Below are positions 6,335 through 13,584 of a stretch of 17,329 nucleotides of DNA, one piece after another. Made by a program: the position numbers and the translations under genes. The stretch comes from Lentisphaerota bacterium (GTDB lineage: Bacteria > Verrucomicrobiota > Kiritimatiellia > RFP12 > UBA3636). Numbering within the stretch: the stretch's first letter is position 1; every line of letters starts with the position of its first letter. The DNA lies in NCBI GenBank assembly GCA_022837245.1, contig JALHHX010000033.1:1-17329 (forward strand), read 5' to 3'. The notes under the pieces were generated by a model. That model saw only the letters and a program-made list of their open reading frames with translations. It was not told the origin of the DNA and ran no database searches.

Positions 6335-8104
6335 ATGAACATAACAATCAACAAACAGCCGGTTGAAGTCGCGGAAGGAACGACTGTTCTGGAGGCCGCC
6401 CGGCAAATCGGCGTGGAAATCCCCACCCTCTGCAACATGGAAAAACGCGAGGCCATAGGCGCCTGCCGCGTATGCCTTGTGGAAGTGGAGAAGGCCAAGA
6501 CTCTCCAGGCGGCGTGCTCAACGCCCGTCACCGATGGCATGATCGTGCACACGCACAGCACCAAGGCGCGCGCCGCGCGCCGGCAGGTGGTGGAGCTGCT
6601 GCTCTCCGAGCACGGAGGGGATTGCCCCACCTGCACACGCGGCGACGACTGCGAGCTGCGCTCGCTGGCCATGCATATGGGCATCGACACCGTGGCGTTC
6701 AAGGGCGGAAAGCCGAAGCCGCACATGGATGCGTCGACACCGGCCCTGGTGCGTGACAATTCCAAGTGCATAAAGTGCCGGCGCTGCGTGACGGTCTGCG
6801 GCGAGGTGCAGGGGGTCGGAGCGCTGCACCCGCAAGGCCGCGGCTTTGAAACCGTGGTCGGGCCTGCTTTCACGCGCGATCTCGACAGCGTGGCATGCGT
6901 CCAGTGCGGCCAGTGCGCCGCGATCTGCCCCGTGGGCGCGATCGTCGAGAAAGACTCAATCCCCGATGTGTGGAAAGCTCTTGAGGATCCGAACATACAC
7001 GTGGTGGTGCAGACGGCCCCCGCCATCCGCGCTGCGCTTGGCGAATGCTTCGGCTATGAGCCCGGCACGCGCGTCACGGGCAAGATGGCCGCGGCGCTGC
7101 GGCGCTTGGGGTTCGACGCCGTCTTCGACACCAACTTCGCAGCCGACCTCACCATCATGGAAGAGGGCACGGAGTTGCTCACGCGTCTCAAACGCGCGAT
7201 CGCGGGGGGCGAGAAAGTGGCGCTCCCGCTGTTCACGAGCTGTTCGCCGGGCTGGATCAACTTCGCGGAATTCTACTACCCGCAATTCCTGCCAAACATC
7301 TCCACCTGCAAATCGCCGCAGCAGATGTTCGGAGCCGTTGCGAAAACGTACTACGCGCAAAAAATCGGCAAAAGCCCGGAGGAGATCGCCGTCGTGTCCG
7401 TGATGCCGTGCACGGCCAAGAAATACGAGGCGCATAGGCCGGAAATGACGGCGAGCGGCGTGCCAGACGTCGATTACGTGTTGACAACGCGCGAGCTGGC
7501 GCGCATGATCAAAGAGGCGGGGATTGATTTCAGGTCGTTGCCGGACGAGGATATGGACGCGCCGCTCGGCCTGTCGTCGGGGGCTGCGGACATTTTCGCA
7601 AACACGGGAGGCGTCATGGAGGCTGCGCTGCGCACGGCGGTTGAAATCGTCACCGGCCGTCCGCTGCCGGGCGAAAACCTGCATGTCAAAGACGTGGCGG
7701 GGCTGGAGGGCGTCAAGGAGGCGTCACTTAAAATAACAGGGATCCTGACCGACTGGGCTTTCCTAGAAGGCGTCGAGCTCAAAGTGGCGGTGGCACACGG
7801 GCTCGGCAACGCGCGGCGTCTTCTGGAGCATATTAAGGCGAACGGGCCGGTGTACCATTTCGTCGAGATCATGACTTGCCCCGGCGGATGTATCGGCGGC
7901 GGCGGCCAACCGCGTTTCACCGACGACACTGTGCGGCTTAAGCGTATCTCCGCGATTTACAAAGAGGACGAGAGCAAGAAAATCCGCAAGTCGCACGAAA
8001 ACCCCGACGTAATGCAGCTTTACCGCGACTTTCTTGGCAAGCCGTTGGGGAAAATATCCCACAAGCTCCTGCACACATCATATAATAACAAAACCAAATT
8101 ATAA
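6335..8104 (+). CDS. hydA: [FeFe]-hydrogenase catalytic subunit HydA
   Basis: This 589-residue enzyme interconverts H2 with protons and electrons. Cluster sites in order: plant-type [2Fe-2S] Cys33/44/47/61; the His-Cys3 [4Fe-4S] site His93/Cys97/100/106; two ferredoxin-type [4Fe-4S] sites, Cys145/148/151/155 and Cys188/191/194/198; then the H-cluster domain with TSCSPGW (301-307), MPCTAKKYE (357-365) and EIMTCPGGCIGGGGQP (511-526). The C-terminal small-subunit-like tail ends in SHKLLHTSY. The layout matches the catalytic subunit of NAD-linked HydABC complexes, without the extra C-terminal [2Fe-2S] domain found in some members. Two departures from the textbook signatures are Ser304 where TSCCP has a second Cys, and Thr514 before the first L3 cysteine. 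AGGAG at 6322-6326 lies 8 nt before the start. The HydE, HydF and HydG maturases are not in the window. There is no signal peptide, so it is cytoplasmic. Confidence 0.95.
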   Translation: MNITINKQPVEVAEGTTVLEAARQIGVEIPTLCNMEKREAIGACRVCLVEVEKAKTLQAACSTPVTDGMIVHTHSTKARAARRQVVELLLSEHGGDCPTCTRGDDCELRSLAMHMGIDTVAFKGGKPKPHMDASTPALVRDNSKCIKCRRCVTVCGEVQGVGALHPQGRGFETVVGPAFTRDLDSVACVQCGQCAAICPVGAIVEKDSIPDVWKALEDPNIHVVVQTAPAIRAALGECFGYEPGTRVTGKMAAALRRLGFDAVFDTNFAADLTIMEEGTELLTRLKRAIAGGEKVALPLFTSCSPGWINFAEFYYPQFLPNISTCKSPQQMFGAVAKTYYAQKIGKSPEEIAVVSVMPCTAKKYEAHRPEMTASGVPDVDYVLTTRELARMIKEAGIDFRSLPDEDMDAPLGLSSGAADIFANTGGVMEAALRTAVEIVTGRPLPGENLHVKDVAGLEGVKEASLKITGILTDWAFLEGVELKVAVAHGLGNARRLLEHIKANGPVYHFVEIMTCPGGCIGGGGQPRFTDDTVRLKRISAIYKEDESKKIRKSHENPDVMQLYRDFLGKPLGKISHKLLHTSYNNKTKL

Positions 8105-8116
8105 CATAAACAACAA

Positions 8117-8139
8117 CTCCGCGTCATACATCCGCGGAG
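8117..8139 (+). terminator. Stem-loop after hydA
   Basis: CTCCGCG, a 9-nt loop and CGCGGAG form a 7-bp perfect stem 12 nt past the hydA stop. Only a weak T-rich tail follows (GGTTTAT), so it could terminate transcription or protect the 3' end. Confidence 0.4.
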
Positions 8140-8150
8140 GGTTTATCCAC

Positions 8151-8482
8151 TCACTGCGGGCAGGCCCTTGCCCGCGGGCTTCCTTGCGCCGACAGCCTCG
8201 ACGGTTCGCTTGCCCACGGCGAAATACCGCCTCCCTCGCCGCGAGTGCGGGGCCCAGCTCTGGAATGCCGAGTTTTCGTCCTGCTCCAGAGGCGAGTGGG
8301 GGGAGCAGGCCGCGCAGTTTCTGGGAACACCGAGCTCCAGCTCGGTCCAGTGGCAAAACCCCCAACATCCGGCACCCAGTTCTTTGAATGCCCGGCGTAA
8401 GCATTGGAGGGCGGCAGCCCTCTGCCGCCGTTGCGTGGCAAGAGCCACGGATCCAGCGAACGTTGGTGCGCGAATCGGAGTT
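8151..8482. repeat. Dispersed intergenic repeat, copy A
   Basis: Two blocks recur in the same order and orientation downstream of another operon at 16183-16483. Block 1 (8151-8251) matches at about 90% over its core. Block 2 (8403-8482) matches at about 85%. The middle parts differ. Copy A's middle holds an 8-bp hairpin with a 2-nt loop (ACCGAGCT, CC, AGCTCGGT; 8329-8346). Block 2 contains another, GGCGGCAG, loop CCCT, CTGCCGCC. Reading frames in it are not protein-like, so I treat it as a non-coding repeat. Confidence 0.7.
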
Positions 8483-8769
8483 AAATACCGCGCTTGTTAA
8501 GCGCGTGGCGAGAACTTCGCGTCGCCGCGAGAGGCTCCTCGCCCCTGCTCTTTGAGGCGACACCAACATCGCGGTCACTCATCGCTTCACTTGAGCTTTG
8601 CGCTCTTGTGGTTACGTGAATCAGCCGCGTGGCAAAAGCAAATCCGCCACTCTTCTGACGGAGTGCCCGAAGTTTGGAGCGCGGCGGCAAGCAGTCTCCA
8701 TTACGCCCCGTTTGATGTCGCAAAGTCGTCGGCTAACTTTGTTGGGCTAACTTTGTTAACAAATTACTG
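8483..8769. other. Non-coding stretch between repeat A and the beta-helix promoter
   Basis: No gene is supported. The sequence is rich in short GC palindromes (for example around GCGCGGCGGCAAGC near 8678-8694) typical of decayed dispersed repeats. It becomes AT-rich from about 8720, where the regulatory sites of the next gene begin. Confidence 0.4.
8731..8763 (+). promoter_or_regulatory. Possible operator: 13-bp direct repeat plus 12-bp palindrome
   Basis: GGCTAACTTTGTT occurs at 8731-8743 and again, exactly, at 8745-8757. The second copy runs into the perfect palindrome TTTGTTAACAAA (8752-8763), which ends 6 nt before the -35 box at 8770. The position suits a transcription-factor site; the factor is unknown. 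Confidence 0.4.
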
Positions 8770-8798
8770 TTGCATTTACTTTAGAGGTTGTTTACCAT
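8770..8798 (+). promoter_or_regulatory. Promoter of the beta-helix gene
   Basis: TTGCAT (8770-8775), a 17-nt spacer and a weak -10 TACCAT (8793-8798). The surrounding sequence aligns with the hydrogenase operon promoter (shared TTGCATTT, then CTTT and TTGT at matching distances), which supports the call despite the poor -10 box. Confidence 0.5.
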
Positions 8799-8825
8799 AA
8801 CAAGCGAATGGTAGAAAAGTATCTG

Positions 8826-8857
8826 CGCCGGGTGAAGCCCGGACTGCGGACTCTACA
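8826..8857 (+). promoter_or_regulatory. Leader hairpin element, copy 2
   Basis: The stem CCGGG (8828-8832) and CCCGG (8838-8842) encloses the loop TGAAG and is followed by the conserved CTGCGGACTC. It ends 55 nt before the start codon at 8912, close to the spacing of copy 1 before the CBS gene. Both wobble pairs of copy 1 are Watson-Crick pairs here. Confidence 0.45.
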
Positions 8858-8911
8858 TTCAAGAACAAAAACATCCAAAAACAATAACAACCAAAATACA
8901 AATGGAGTCAA

Positions 8912-11185
8912 ATGAACACTAAACAAATATTTGGTTTAATAATGGCGTCCATATTGGCCGCCTTCTCTGGAACCGCCGGCGCTGTGGTGCACGTGGATCC
9001 CGGCGCTACGGGCTTCAACAACGGCACAAGCTGGGAAAACGCATACACAAGCGTCAAGCTTGCTGTTGACAATTCACCAGCAGGTTCTGAAATCTGGGTG
9101 GCGTCCGGCAAATATTACCCGACGCTGGGGACGACCGACCGCACAGACTCTATAGCCCTCAAATCCGGCATGAAGCTGTACGGGGGGTTCCTGCCCGGCA
9201 TGGCGACCCGGGAGCAGCGCGACTGGGTAGCCTACCCGACTATTCTCAGCGGCGATATCAACATTGTTGACAATCACGGCGACAACAGCGACCACATCCT
9301 TGTCGGCGCGCCTGACGCCGTCGTTGACGGATTCACCATCGAACGCGGTGGCGATGTCAGCTTCAGCGCAGCTCAGGACGGCGTCGACAGAGCTTTCGGA
9401 GGAGGGTTGCTCGTTACCAACATTGGATCTGCAGTCATGAAACTTGAGAACTGCACTTTCAAGTTAAACAACACTTACTATGATGATGGAAGCGATCGAA
9501 GTCTCGCTGATGGCGGAGCCATCTACGCAACGACCTCGGCATTACAAGTCGTGTCATGCATTTTCGAGAGCAACTCGGCACAGCACAAAGGTGGTGCCGT
9601 GTACATATACAACCCCGAAGGATCATCTTCGCCAGCAGTCTGTTTCGACAACTGTCTATTCCGCGGAAACTTCACCCGCATGGGATCCGGGCAAGTTGGC
9701 GGCGGCGCTATTTGGGCTGCGGCAGGCAACCTTTCTGTCCAGAGCTGCGAGTTTATATATAACCGCGGCGGCATCAATGACCTTTGCTACGGCTTCGGCG
9801 CTGCAATATACACGAAACCAGGTGGCGACGGCACCGACTTGTTAACGGTCAAAGACTCCATTTTTACCTACAACCAGAACGGAAGCGGTCAGGGCGGCGC
9901 GATTTACGCCGGACGCAATGCCTTGATAGAGGACTCCGTGTTCACCCAGAACCGTTGCCATACGCGTTCTCGTGGCGGCGCCATATTTGTGGCTTCCGGC
10001 GCAACTGCGGACCTGTACCGTTGCGATTTTTCAGGGAACTTCACAATTCAGAACGCACATTTTTACACTTGGAACATGGGCGGCAACCTGGATGAGGGCC
10101 AAGGCGCCGCCATCGCATCGGAAGGAACCGTCAATTCGGTAAACTGCGTGTTCACAGGCAACTTCTCTGCAAGCACGGAGAGCCTTGAGCTGCTAGGCTA
10201 TGAAAACGTGCCTGCCGAGACCAACTACGTCGATGAAGGCGGGGGTGTTATTACAACTAACGTAACTCCTGCGTATGTCATTACGAACTTGCTACAAGCG
10301 GGTGGAATCAAAGGCGGCGGCGGGGCGTTCTGGCAGAAGCCGGGATCTCACGGCGGCTCGACTTTTGAGAACTGCACATTTGCCGGGAACCGCGCCAACA
10401 AGTACGGCGGAGCCATATTCGCGGATAATCTAACTAACAACGTTGAACTGCTCAACTGCATTTCATGGGGCAACGAGGCTTGGCGTGCAGACCGGGCGGA
10501 AACCGACACCTATGACGAAATGTATGGAGACAGCATTACAATAAACTATTCGGATGTCGCCGGCGGTTGGGCCGGTACAGGAGCCAACAACATGAATGCC
10601 GATCCGCTGTTCGGAGTTTCCGGAGCCGCAGATGGCGAAAAATACACTGGAACGTGGACTGCCAAGCCAACATACGACGGCACTCGCGGACGTGCTACAT
10701 TCACGGACGCCAATGCAAACTGGCTGCCAGGCGAGCTTATAGGTCGTTTTCTGGAACCAACGACCAACGACTTAGTTTTCGTAAGCCCGACAAATTGGGA
10801 CGGACCCGCCAACTACACAAACATTATCCACGGTCTGAAGTTCTTGATCGCCACCAACACGGCAACAACAATTACGGTCTATGGGGACGCCCGTGAGATC
10901 AACTACTACTGGCGTGCGACCAAGGCATACTCGGACATCGGCCACACCTACAACATCCACGACTACCATCTGAAGGCGCTTGGCAAGCGGTGGACGCCGC
11001 TCACGCCGTCGACTGGCAGGTGGGCAAGGGACTCCGTCCATAGCCCTTGCATAGACGAGGGCGACCCGAGCAGCGACTACTCTCAGGAACTATATCCAAA
11101 CGGCAACCGCGTCAACATGGGAGCTTATGGCAACACCCCATTCGCCTCAATGAAGCCGGAAGGCCTCATCTTAATGTTGAGATAG
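8912..11185 (+). CDS. Secreted right-handed beta-helix protein with Pmp-like repeats
   Basis: This 757-residue protein has a Sec signal peptide, likely cleaved after GTAGA near residue 24. Residues about 26-110 (VHVDPGATGFNNGTSWENAYTS, IWVASGKYYPT) match the start of choice-of-anchor Q / Pmp-like beta-helix proteins. Between about 130 and 540 many coils carry GGAI/GGGA and C-x-F-x-x-N motifs (CIFESN, CVFTGN, CTFAGN), the signature repeats of chlamydial polymorphic membrane proteins. At about 568-683 an insert with GRATFTDANANWLPGELIGR and ATNTATTITVYGDA separates NADPLF from YHLKAL, which are usually nearly adjacent. The protein stops shortly after NMGAYGNTP, with no autotransporter barrel, LPXTG or other anchor visible. 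It is probably a surface or exported adhesin or polysaccharide-binding protein; enzymatic activity cannot be excluded. GGAG at 8904-8907 precedes the start. The gene is visibly less GC-rich than the hydrogenase operon. Confidence 0.8.
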   Translation: MNTKQIFGLIMASILAAFSGTAGAVVHVDPGATGFNNGTSWENAYTSVKLAVDNSPAGSEIWVASGKYYPTLGTTDRTDSIALKSGMKLYGGFLPGMATREQRDWVAYPTILSGDINIVDNHGDNSDHILVGAPDAVVDGFTIERGGDVSFSAAQDGVDRAFGGGLLVTNIGSAVMKLENCTFKLNNTYYDDGSDRSLADGGAIYATTSALQVVSCIFESNSAQHKGGAVYIYNPEGSSSPAVCFDNCLFRGNFTRMGSGQVGGGAIWAAAGNLSVQSCEFIYNRGGINDLCYGFGAAIYTKPGGDGTDLLTVKDSIFTYNQNGSGQGGAIYAGRNALIEDSVFTQNRCHTRSRGGAIFVASGATADLYRCDFSGNFTIQNAHFYTWNMGGNLDEGQGAAIASEGTVNSVNCVFTGNFSASTESLELLGYENVPAETNYVDEGGGVITTNVTPAYVITNLLQAGGIKGGGGAFWQKPGSHGGSTFENCTFAGNRANKYGGAIFADNLTNNVELLNCISWGNEAWRADRAETDTYDEMYGDSITINYSDVAGGWAGTGANNMNADPLFGVSGAADGEKYTGTWTAKPTYDGTRGRATFTDANANWLPGELIGRFLEPTTNDLVFVSPTNWDGPANYTNIIHGLKFLIATNTATTITVYGDAREINYYWRATKAYSDIGHTYNIHDYHLKALGKRWTPLTPSTGRWARDSVHSPCIDEGDPSSDYSQELYPNGNRVNMGAYGNTPFASMKPEGLILMLR

Positions 11186-11190
11186 GCCAA

Positions 11191-11255
11191 TAGCGGTGGA
11201 GGGCGGCAGGCTCCACTGCCGTTTCGGCCACGCGGCGCGCCGCCCTCCATCGCTA
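11191..11255. terminator. Shared hairpin between convergent genes
   Basis: TAGCGGTGGAGGGCGGC (11191-11207) pairs with GCCGCCCTCCATCGCTA (11239-11255): 17-bp arms with one mismatch and a 31-nt loop that itself contains CGGCAG/CTGCCG and GCCG/CGGC hairpins. It lies between two converging stops (11185 and 11266), fitting a bidirectional terminator. There is no T-run. Confidence 0.6.
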
Positions 11256-11265
11256 AAGAGCTGCC

Positions 11266-12318
11266 TCAGCGCAGATCGGGATTCTGGCGGTGCGCTTCTT
11301 CCAGCACGGCGACTTGGCGGCGCACCTGTTCGAGGGTGATGACGCGCGGGGCGCCGTTCACGATTATGCCGTAAGCGTCGTCATAGAAGCCGTTTGTTAT
11401 GACGGCTCTCTTCGTCTCGAACTTCCACGTCTCCTCTGTCCATTCAAGATCCTCGTGGCAGAAACGGCGTTCTTCGGAATGCGTGACCGTGGATGAATGC
11501 GGATGATCCGGTGCCTTGTCGACGTTGTAGTATTTCCACTTCAGCTCCGTGAGCGAGCCAGAGAGGCCGCCTCGTGTGCAACCGAGGTTGTACATCTCGC
11601 CCTGGGGATAGGCGGCGAATGAGCTTGTGACGACGTCGATTGTGGGCTTGCCTTTGCCCCAGAGCGTCACGGAAGCGAAGTTTTCGGCGTCGCCGAACGG
11701 ATTCTTGCTCACCAGGCGTGCGAACACCTGCGGCATGTCTTCGCCGAAAAGAACGATTGCCTGGTCGAGCGGATGCGGTCCAGTGTTCAGCAAGTTGCCT
11801 CCACCCATGTCGCGGCGCGTCTGCCAATCCCACCGGCGGCTCCACCCGTTGAAGCAGATGCGCGCGTGCACGAGCTCGCCGAGACGGCCAGAGGCCAGCA
11901 CTTCCTGGATTTTCTGAAACGCCGGCTGGAAGCGCGAATTCTGGTAGGGGAGGCAGAGCTTGCCGCTGCCCTTGGCGGCGGCCACCACGGAATCGAATTC
12001 CGCGACTGTGCGGGCGACAGGCTTTTCGCATATAACGTTGTACCCGGCCTTGAACGCGGCGATTGTGCCTTCGGCGTGCAAGTGGCTTGGGAGCGCGTTT
12101 ATGACCAGGTCGGCATCTAGGGACTTGTCGGCGAGCAAGGCCTTGTAGTCGTCGTATTGCTTCGATCCAAATTCCTCCGCGCACTCCTTCATGCGTTCGA
12201 CGATTGGGTCGGCCACGGCGACGATCTTAAAGCGTTCCGTGTCGTTGCGCAGCCAGCTTGCGTGTATTCCATAGCCACTGCGCCCCTGTCCTAGTATTGC
12301 AACCTTCAGCTGTTTCAT
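11266..12318 (-). CDS. Gfo/Idh/MocA-family NAD(P)-dependent oxidoreductase
   Basis: The 350-residue protein opens with a Rossmann fold carrying GQGRSG (10-15), and has the family EKP motif at 98-100, where the lysine is catalytic. GGGNLLNTGPHPLD at 172-185 supplies the conserved histidine (182) and aspartate (185) of the substrate site in the C-terminal alpha/beta domain. The family oxidises or reduces sugars, inositols and their derivatives; the substrate here cannot be read from sequence. There is no signal peptide, so it is probably cytoplasmic. It is transcribed alone, divergent from thiL, from a good promoter with repeat sites around it, suggesting substrate-dependent control. A GGAG lies about 12 nt before the ATG, a rather long spacing. 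The length is normal and the frame intact. Confidence 0.88.
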   Translation of the reverse strand: MKQLKVAILGQGRSGYGIHASWLRNDTERFKIVAVADPIVERMKECAEEFGSKQYDDYKALLADKSLDADLVINALPSHLHAEGTIAAFKAGYNVICEKPVARTVAEFDSVVAAAKGSGKLCLPYQNSRFQPAFQKIQEVLASGRLGELVHARICFNGWSRRWDWQTRRDMGGGNLLNTGPHPLDQAIVLFGEDMPQVFARLVSKNPFGDAENFASVTLWGKGKPTIDVVTSSFAAYPQGEMYNLGCTRGGLSGSLTELKWKYYNVDKAPDHPHSSTVTHSEERRFCHEDLEWTEETWKFETKRAVITNGFYDDAYGIIVNGAPRVITLEQVRRQVAVLEEAHRQNPDLR

Positions 12319-12342
12319 AGAATGTATTTTCTCCGTTGTTTT

Positions 12343-12417
12343 GCCGTCCGGTAAATCCTGCGGACGTCCGCGTTGTGCTCACGGGGTGCCATTGTAGCAT
12401 GGCCGCCCGGTAAATCC
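12343..12417 (-). promoter_or_regulatory. Possible operator pair flanking the oxidoreductase transcription start
   Basis: A 16-bp sequence, on the minus strand GGATTTACCGGRCGGC, occurs twice with one mismatch: 12402-12417, within the promoter spacer and -35 edge, and 12343-12358, in the leader. Between them at 12360-12371 is the perfect palindrome GCGGACGTCCGC. Spacing of the direct repeats is 59 bp, compatible with cooperative repressor binding or looping. Confidence 0.45.
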
Positions 12418-12419
12418 AA
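12391..12419 (-). promoter_or_regulatory. Sigma70-type promoter of the oxidoreductase gene
   Basis: On the minus strand TTGGAT (12419-12414) is followed after 17 nt by TACAAT (12396-12391). The predicted start near 12384 gives a leader of about 65 nt. Confidence 0.6.
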
Positions 12420-12536
12420 ATGTAAAAACTGGGCGCGGGAACCTGGGGCATAAGCGGGTTGCCGGTCTGTTAACAATGCAATCTTCCCTTTTTCTGGATT
12501 GCCTCTCATCAGCTGGATAGGTGTGCCGTGCTGTGC

Positions 12537-12566
12537 GGGGTGGGTGTGTGGGTGTCGGTGTGCGGG
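12537..12566 (+). other. G-rich tract with G-quadruplex potential
   Basis: Four runs of three or more G (12537-12540, 12542-12544, 12550-12552, 12564-12566) lie in a GT-repeat-like tract, with loops of 1, 5 and 11 nt. It sits about 40 nt upstream of the thiL -10 box. Only sequence potential is seen. Confidence 0.25.
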
Positions 12567-12602
12567 TGCTCCAAAAGCATGCTGGCGGGGGAAATTGCGT
12601 TG

Positions 12603-12611
12603 TGGTATATT
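12603..12611 (+). promoter_or_regulatory. Extended -10 promoter of the thiL operon, probably leaderless
   Basis: TGGTATATT is an extended -10 element with its hexamer at 12606-12611; the -35 position is poor. Seven nucleotides separate it from the GTG at 12619, the same distance as at the lipoprotein gene. Confidence 0.45.
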
Positions 12612-12618
12612 CTACCGC

Positions 12619-13584
12619 GTGCAACGAACAACGGACATTATTTCGAAAACCCTTTCGCAGGTGGGGGAGCGGCCGCTCATCGAACTGCTGCGGCAGGGAG
12701 CGGCATTGTGCCCTGATGTTGTGGTCGGCATGGGCGACGACTGCGCCGTGGTGCGTGTTTCCCCGGATGCCGCTGAGGATATTGTCCTCAAATCGGACCC
12801 CATTATCAGGGGTCGCCATTTCCTCGGTGACGCGCCGCCGGAGCTAGTCGGCCGCAAAGCCGTTGGGCGCGCCCTCAGCGACATCGCATCGATGGGCGCC
12901 ACGCCTCGATGGCTTCTGGTCGATCTCGTCGCGCCGGGCGACACCCCGCTCGAATACATCACTGCCGTCTTCAAGGGCATGAACGCCGTGGCGGCGGAAT
13001 ATGGCTGCGCGATCGTGGGCGGCGACACATGCAAAAGCGGCGAGCTGCATCTACATGTCTTTTGTTGCGGGACTCTGCCACGTGGCTCTGCACGGCTGCG
13101 CTCCGGTGCCCGGCAAGGGGACGTCATCCGCGTCACTGGCGAGCTGGGAGGGAGCCTTGCCTCCGGAAGACATTTGTCTTTCCCGCCACGCATGGTTGAA
13201 GGGCAATGGCTGCGCGACCGCGTGAACTCCATGAGAGACATAAGCGACGGCCTTTCCTCGGAGTTGTGGCATATCGCGCACGAGAGCAAAGCATTGCTCG
13301 TGCTGTCCGCGGATGCCGTGCCACTTTCCGCAACGGCCGCAGCCGATGCGAGTCCGCTCGACAGGGCGCTGTATGACGGAGAGGATTTCGAGCTGCTTTT
13401 CACCCTCCCGGCTGAGAATGACCCGGAGTTTGACGTCGAATGGCGCCGCCGCTTCCCAGATCTCAAATGCACACGCATCGGCGAAGTGGTCTCCACTGGA
13501 ACGGCCGGCGTGGTTTTCACCGACGGCGCGCGCGTGCCTGAGCGCGGATACGACCACTTCGGGAAGGAGGGGTGCAAAGAATGA
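12619..13584 (+). CDS. thiL: Thiamine-monophosphate kinase ThiL
   Basis: ThiL phosphorylates thiamine monophosphate with ATP to give thiamine diphosphate, the last step of cofactor synthesis. The family motifs are in order: GDDCAVV (Mg/ATP site), SDPIIRGRHF, GRKAVGRALSDIASMGA, GGDTCKS and DISDGLSSEL. With a GTG start at 12619 the protein has 322 residues, normal for ThiL. The frame is open from an ATG at 12499, but those first 40 residues (WIGVPCCAGWVCGCRC) are translated from a GT-rich promoter region and do not resemble ThiL, so I reject that start. No Shine-Dalgarno site precedes the GTG; the promoter position suggests a leaderless message. The stop overlaps tsaE as ATGA. Second-residue departures from consensus, such as GDDC for GDDA and SDPIIRG for the usual TDMLVEG, are conservative. 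Confidence 0.9.
   Translation: MQRTTDIISKTLSQVGERPLIELLRQGAALCPDVVVGMGDDCAVVRVSPDAAEDIVLKSDPIIRGRHFLGDAPPELVGRKAVGRALSDIASMGATPRWLLVDLVAPGDTPLEYITAVFKGMNAVAAEYGCAIVGGDTCKSGELHLHVFCCGTLPRGSARLRSGARQGDVIRVTGELGGSLASGRHLSFPPRMVEGQWLRDRVNSMRDISDGLSSELWHIAHESKALLVLSADAVPLSATAAADASPLDRALYDGEDFELLFTLPAENDPEFDVEWRRRFPDLKCTRIGEVVSTGTAGVVFTDGARVPERGYDHFGKEGCKE

Noticed and set aside
2631..8104. Respiratory complex I fragment (nuoEFG)
   Set aside because: The third gene has H-cluster motifs and the second is fused to GltD; no membrane subunits follow.
8034..8800. Small ORFs in the hydA downstream region
   Set aside because: They run through the dispersed repeat, have repeat-derived composition and lack ribosome sites.
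12499..12618. N-terminal extension of ThiL from an upstream ATG
   Set aside because: The 40 residues come from a GT-rich promoter region, are Cys/Trp-rich and unlike ThiL, and lie upstream of the likely promoter.
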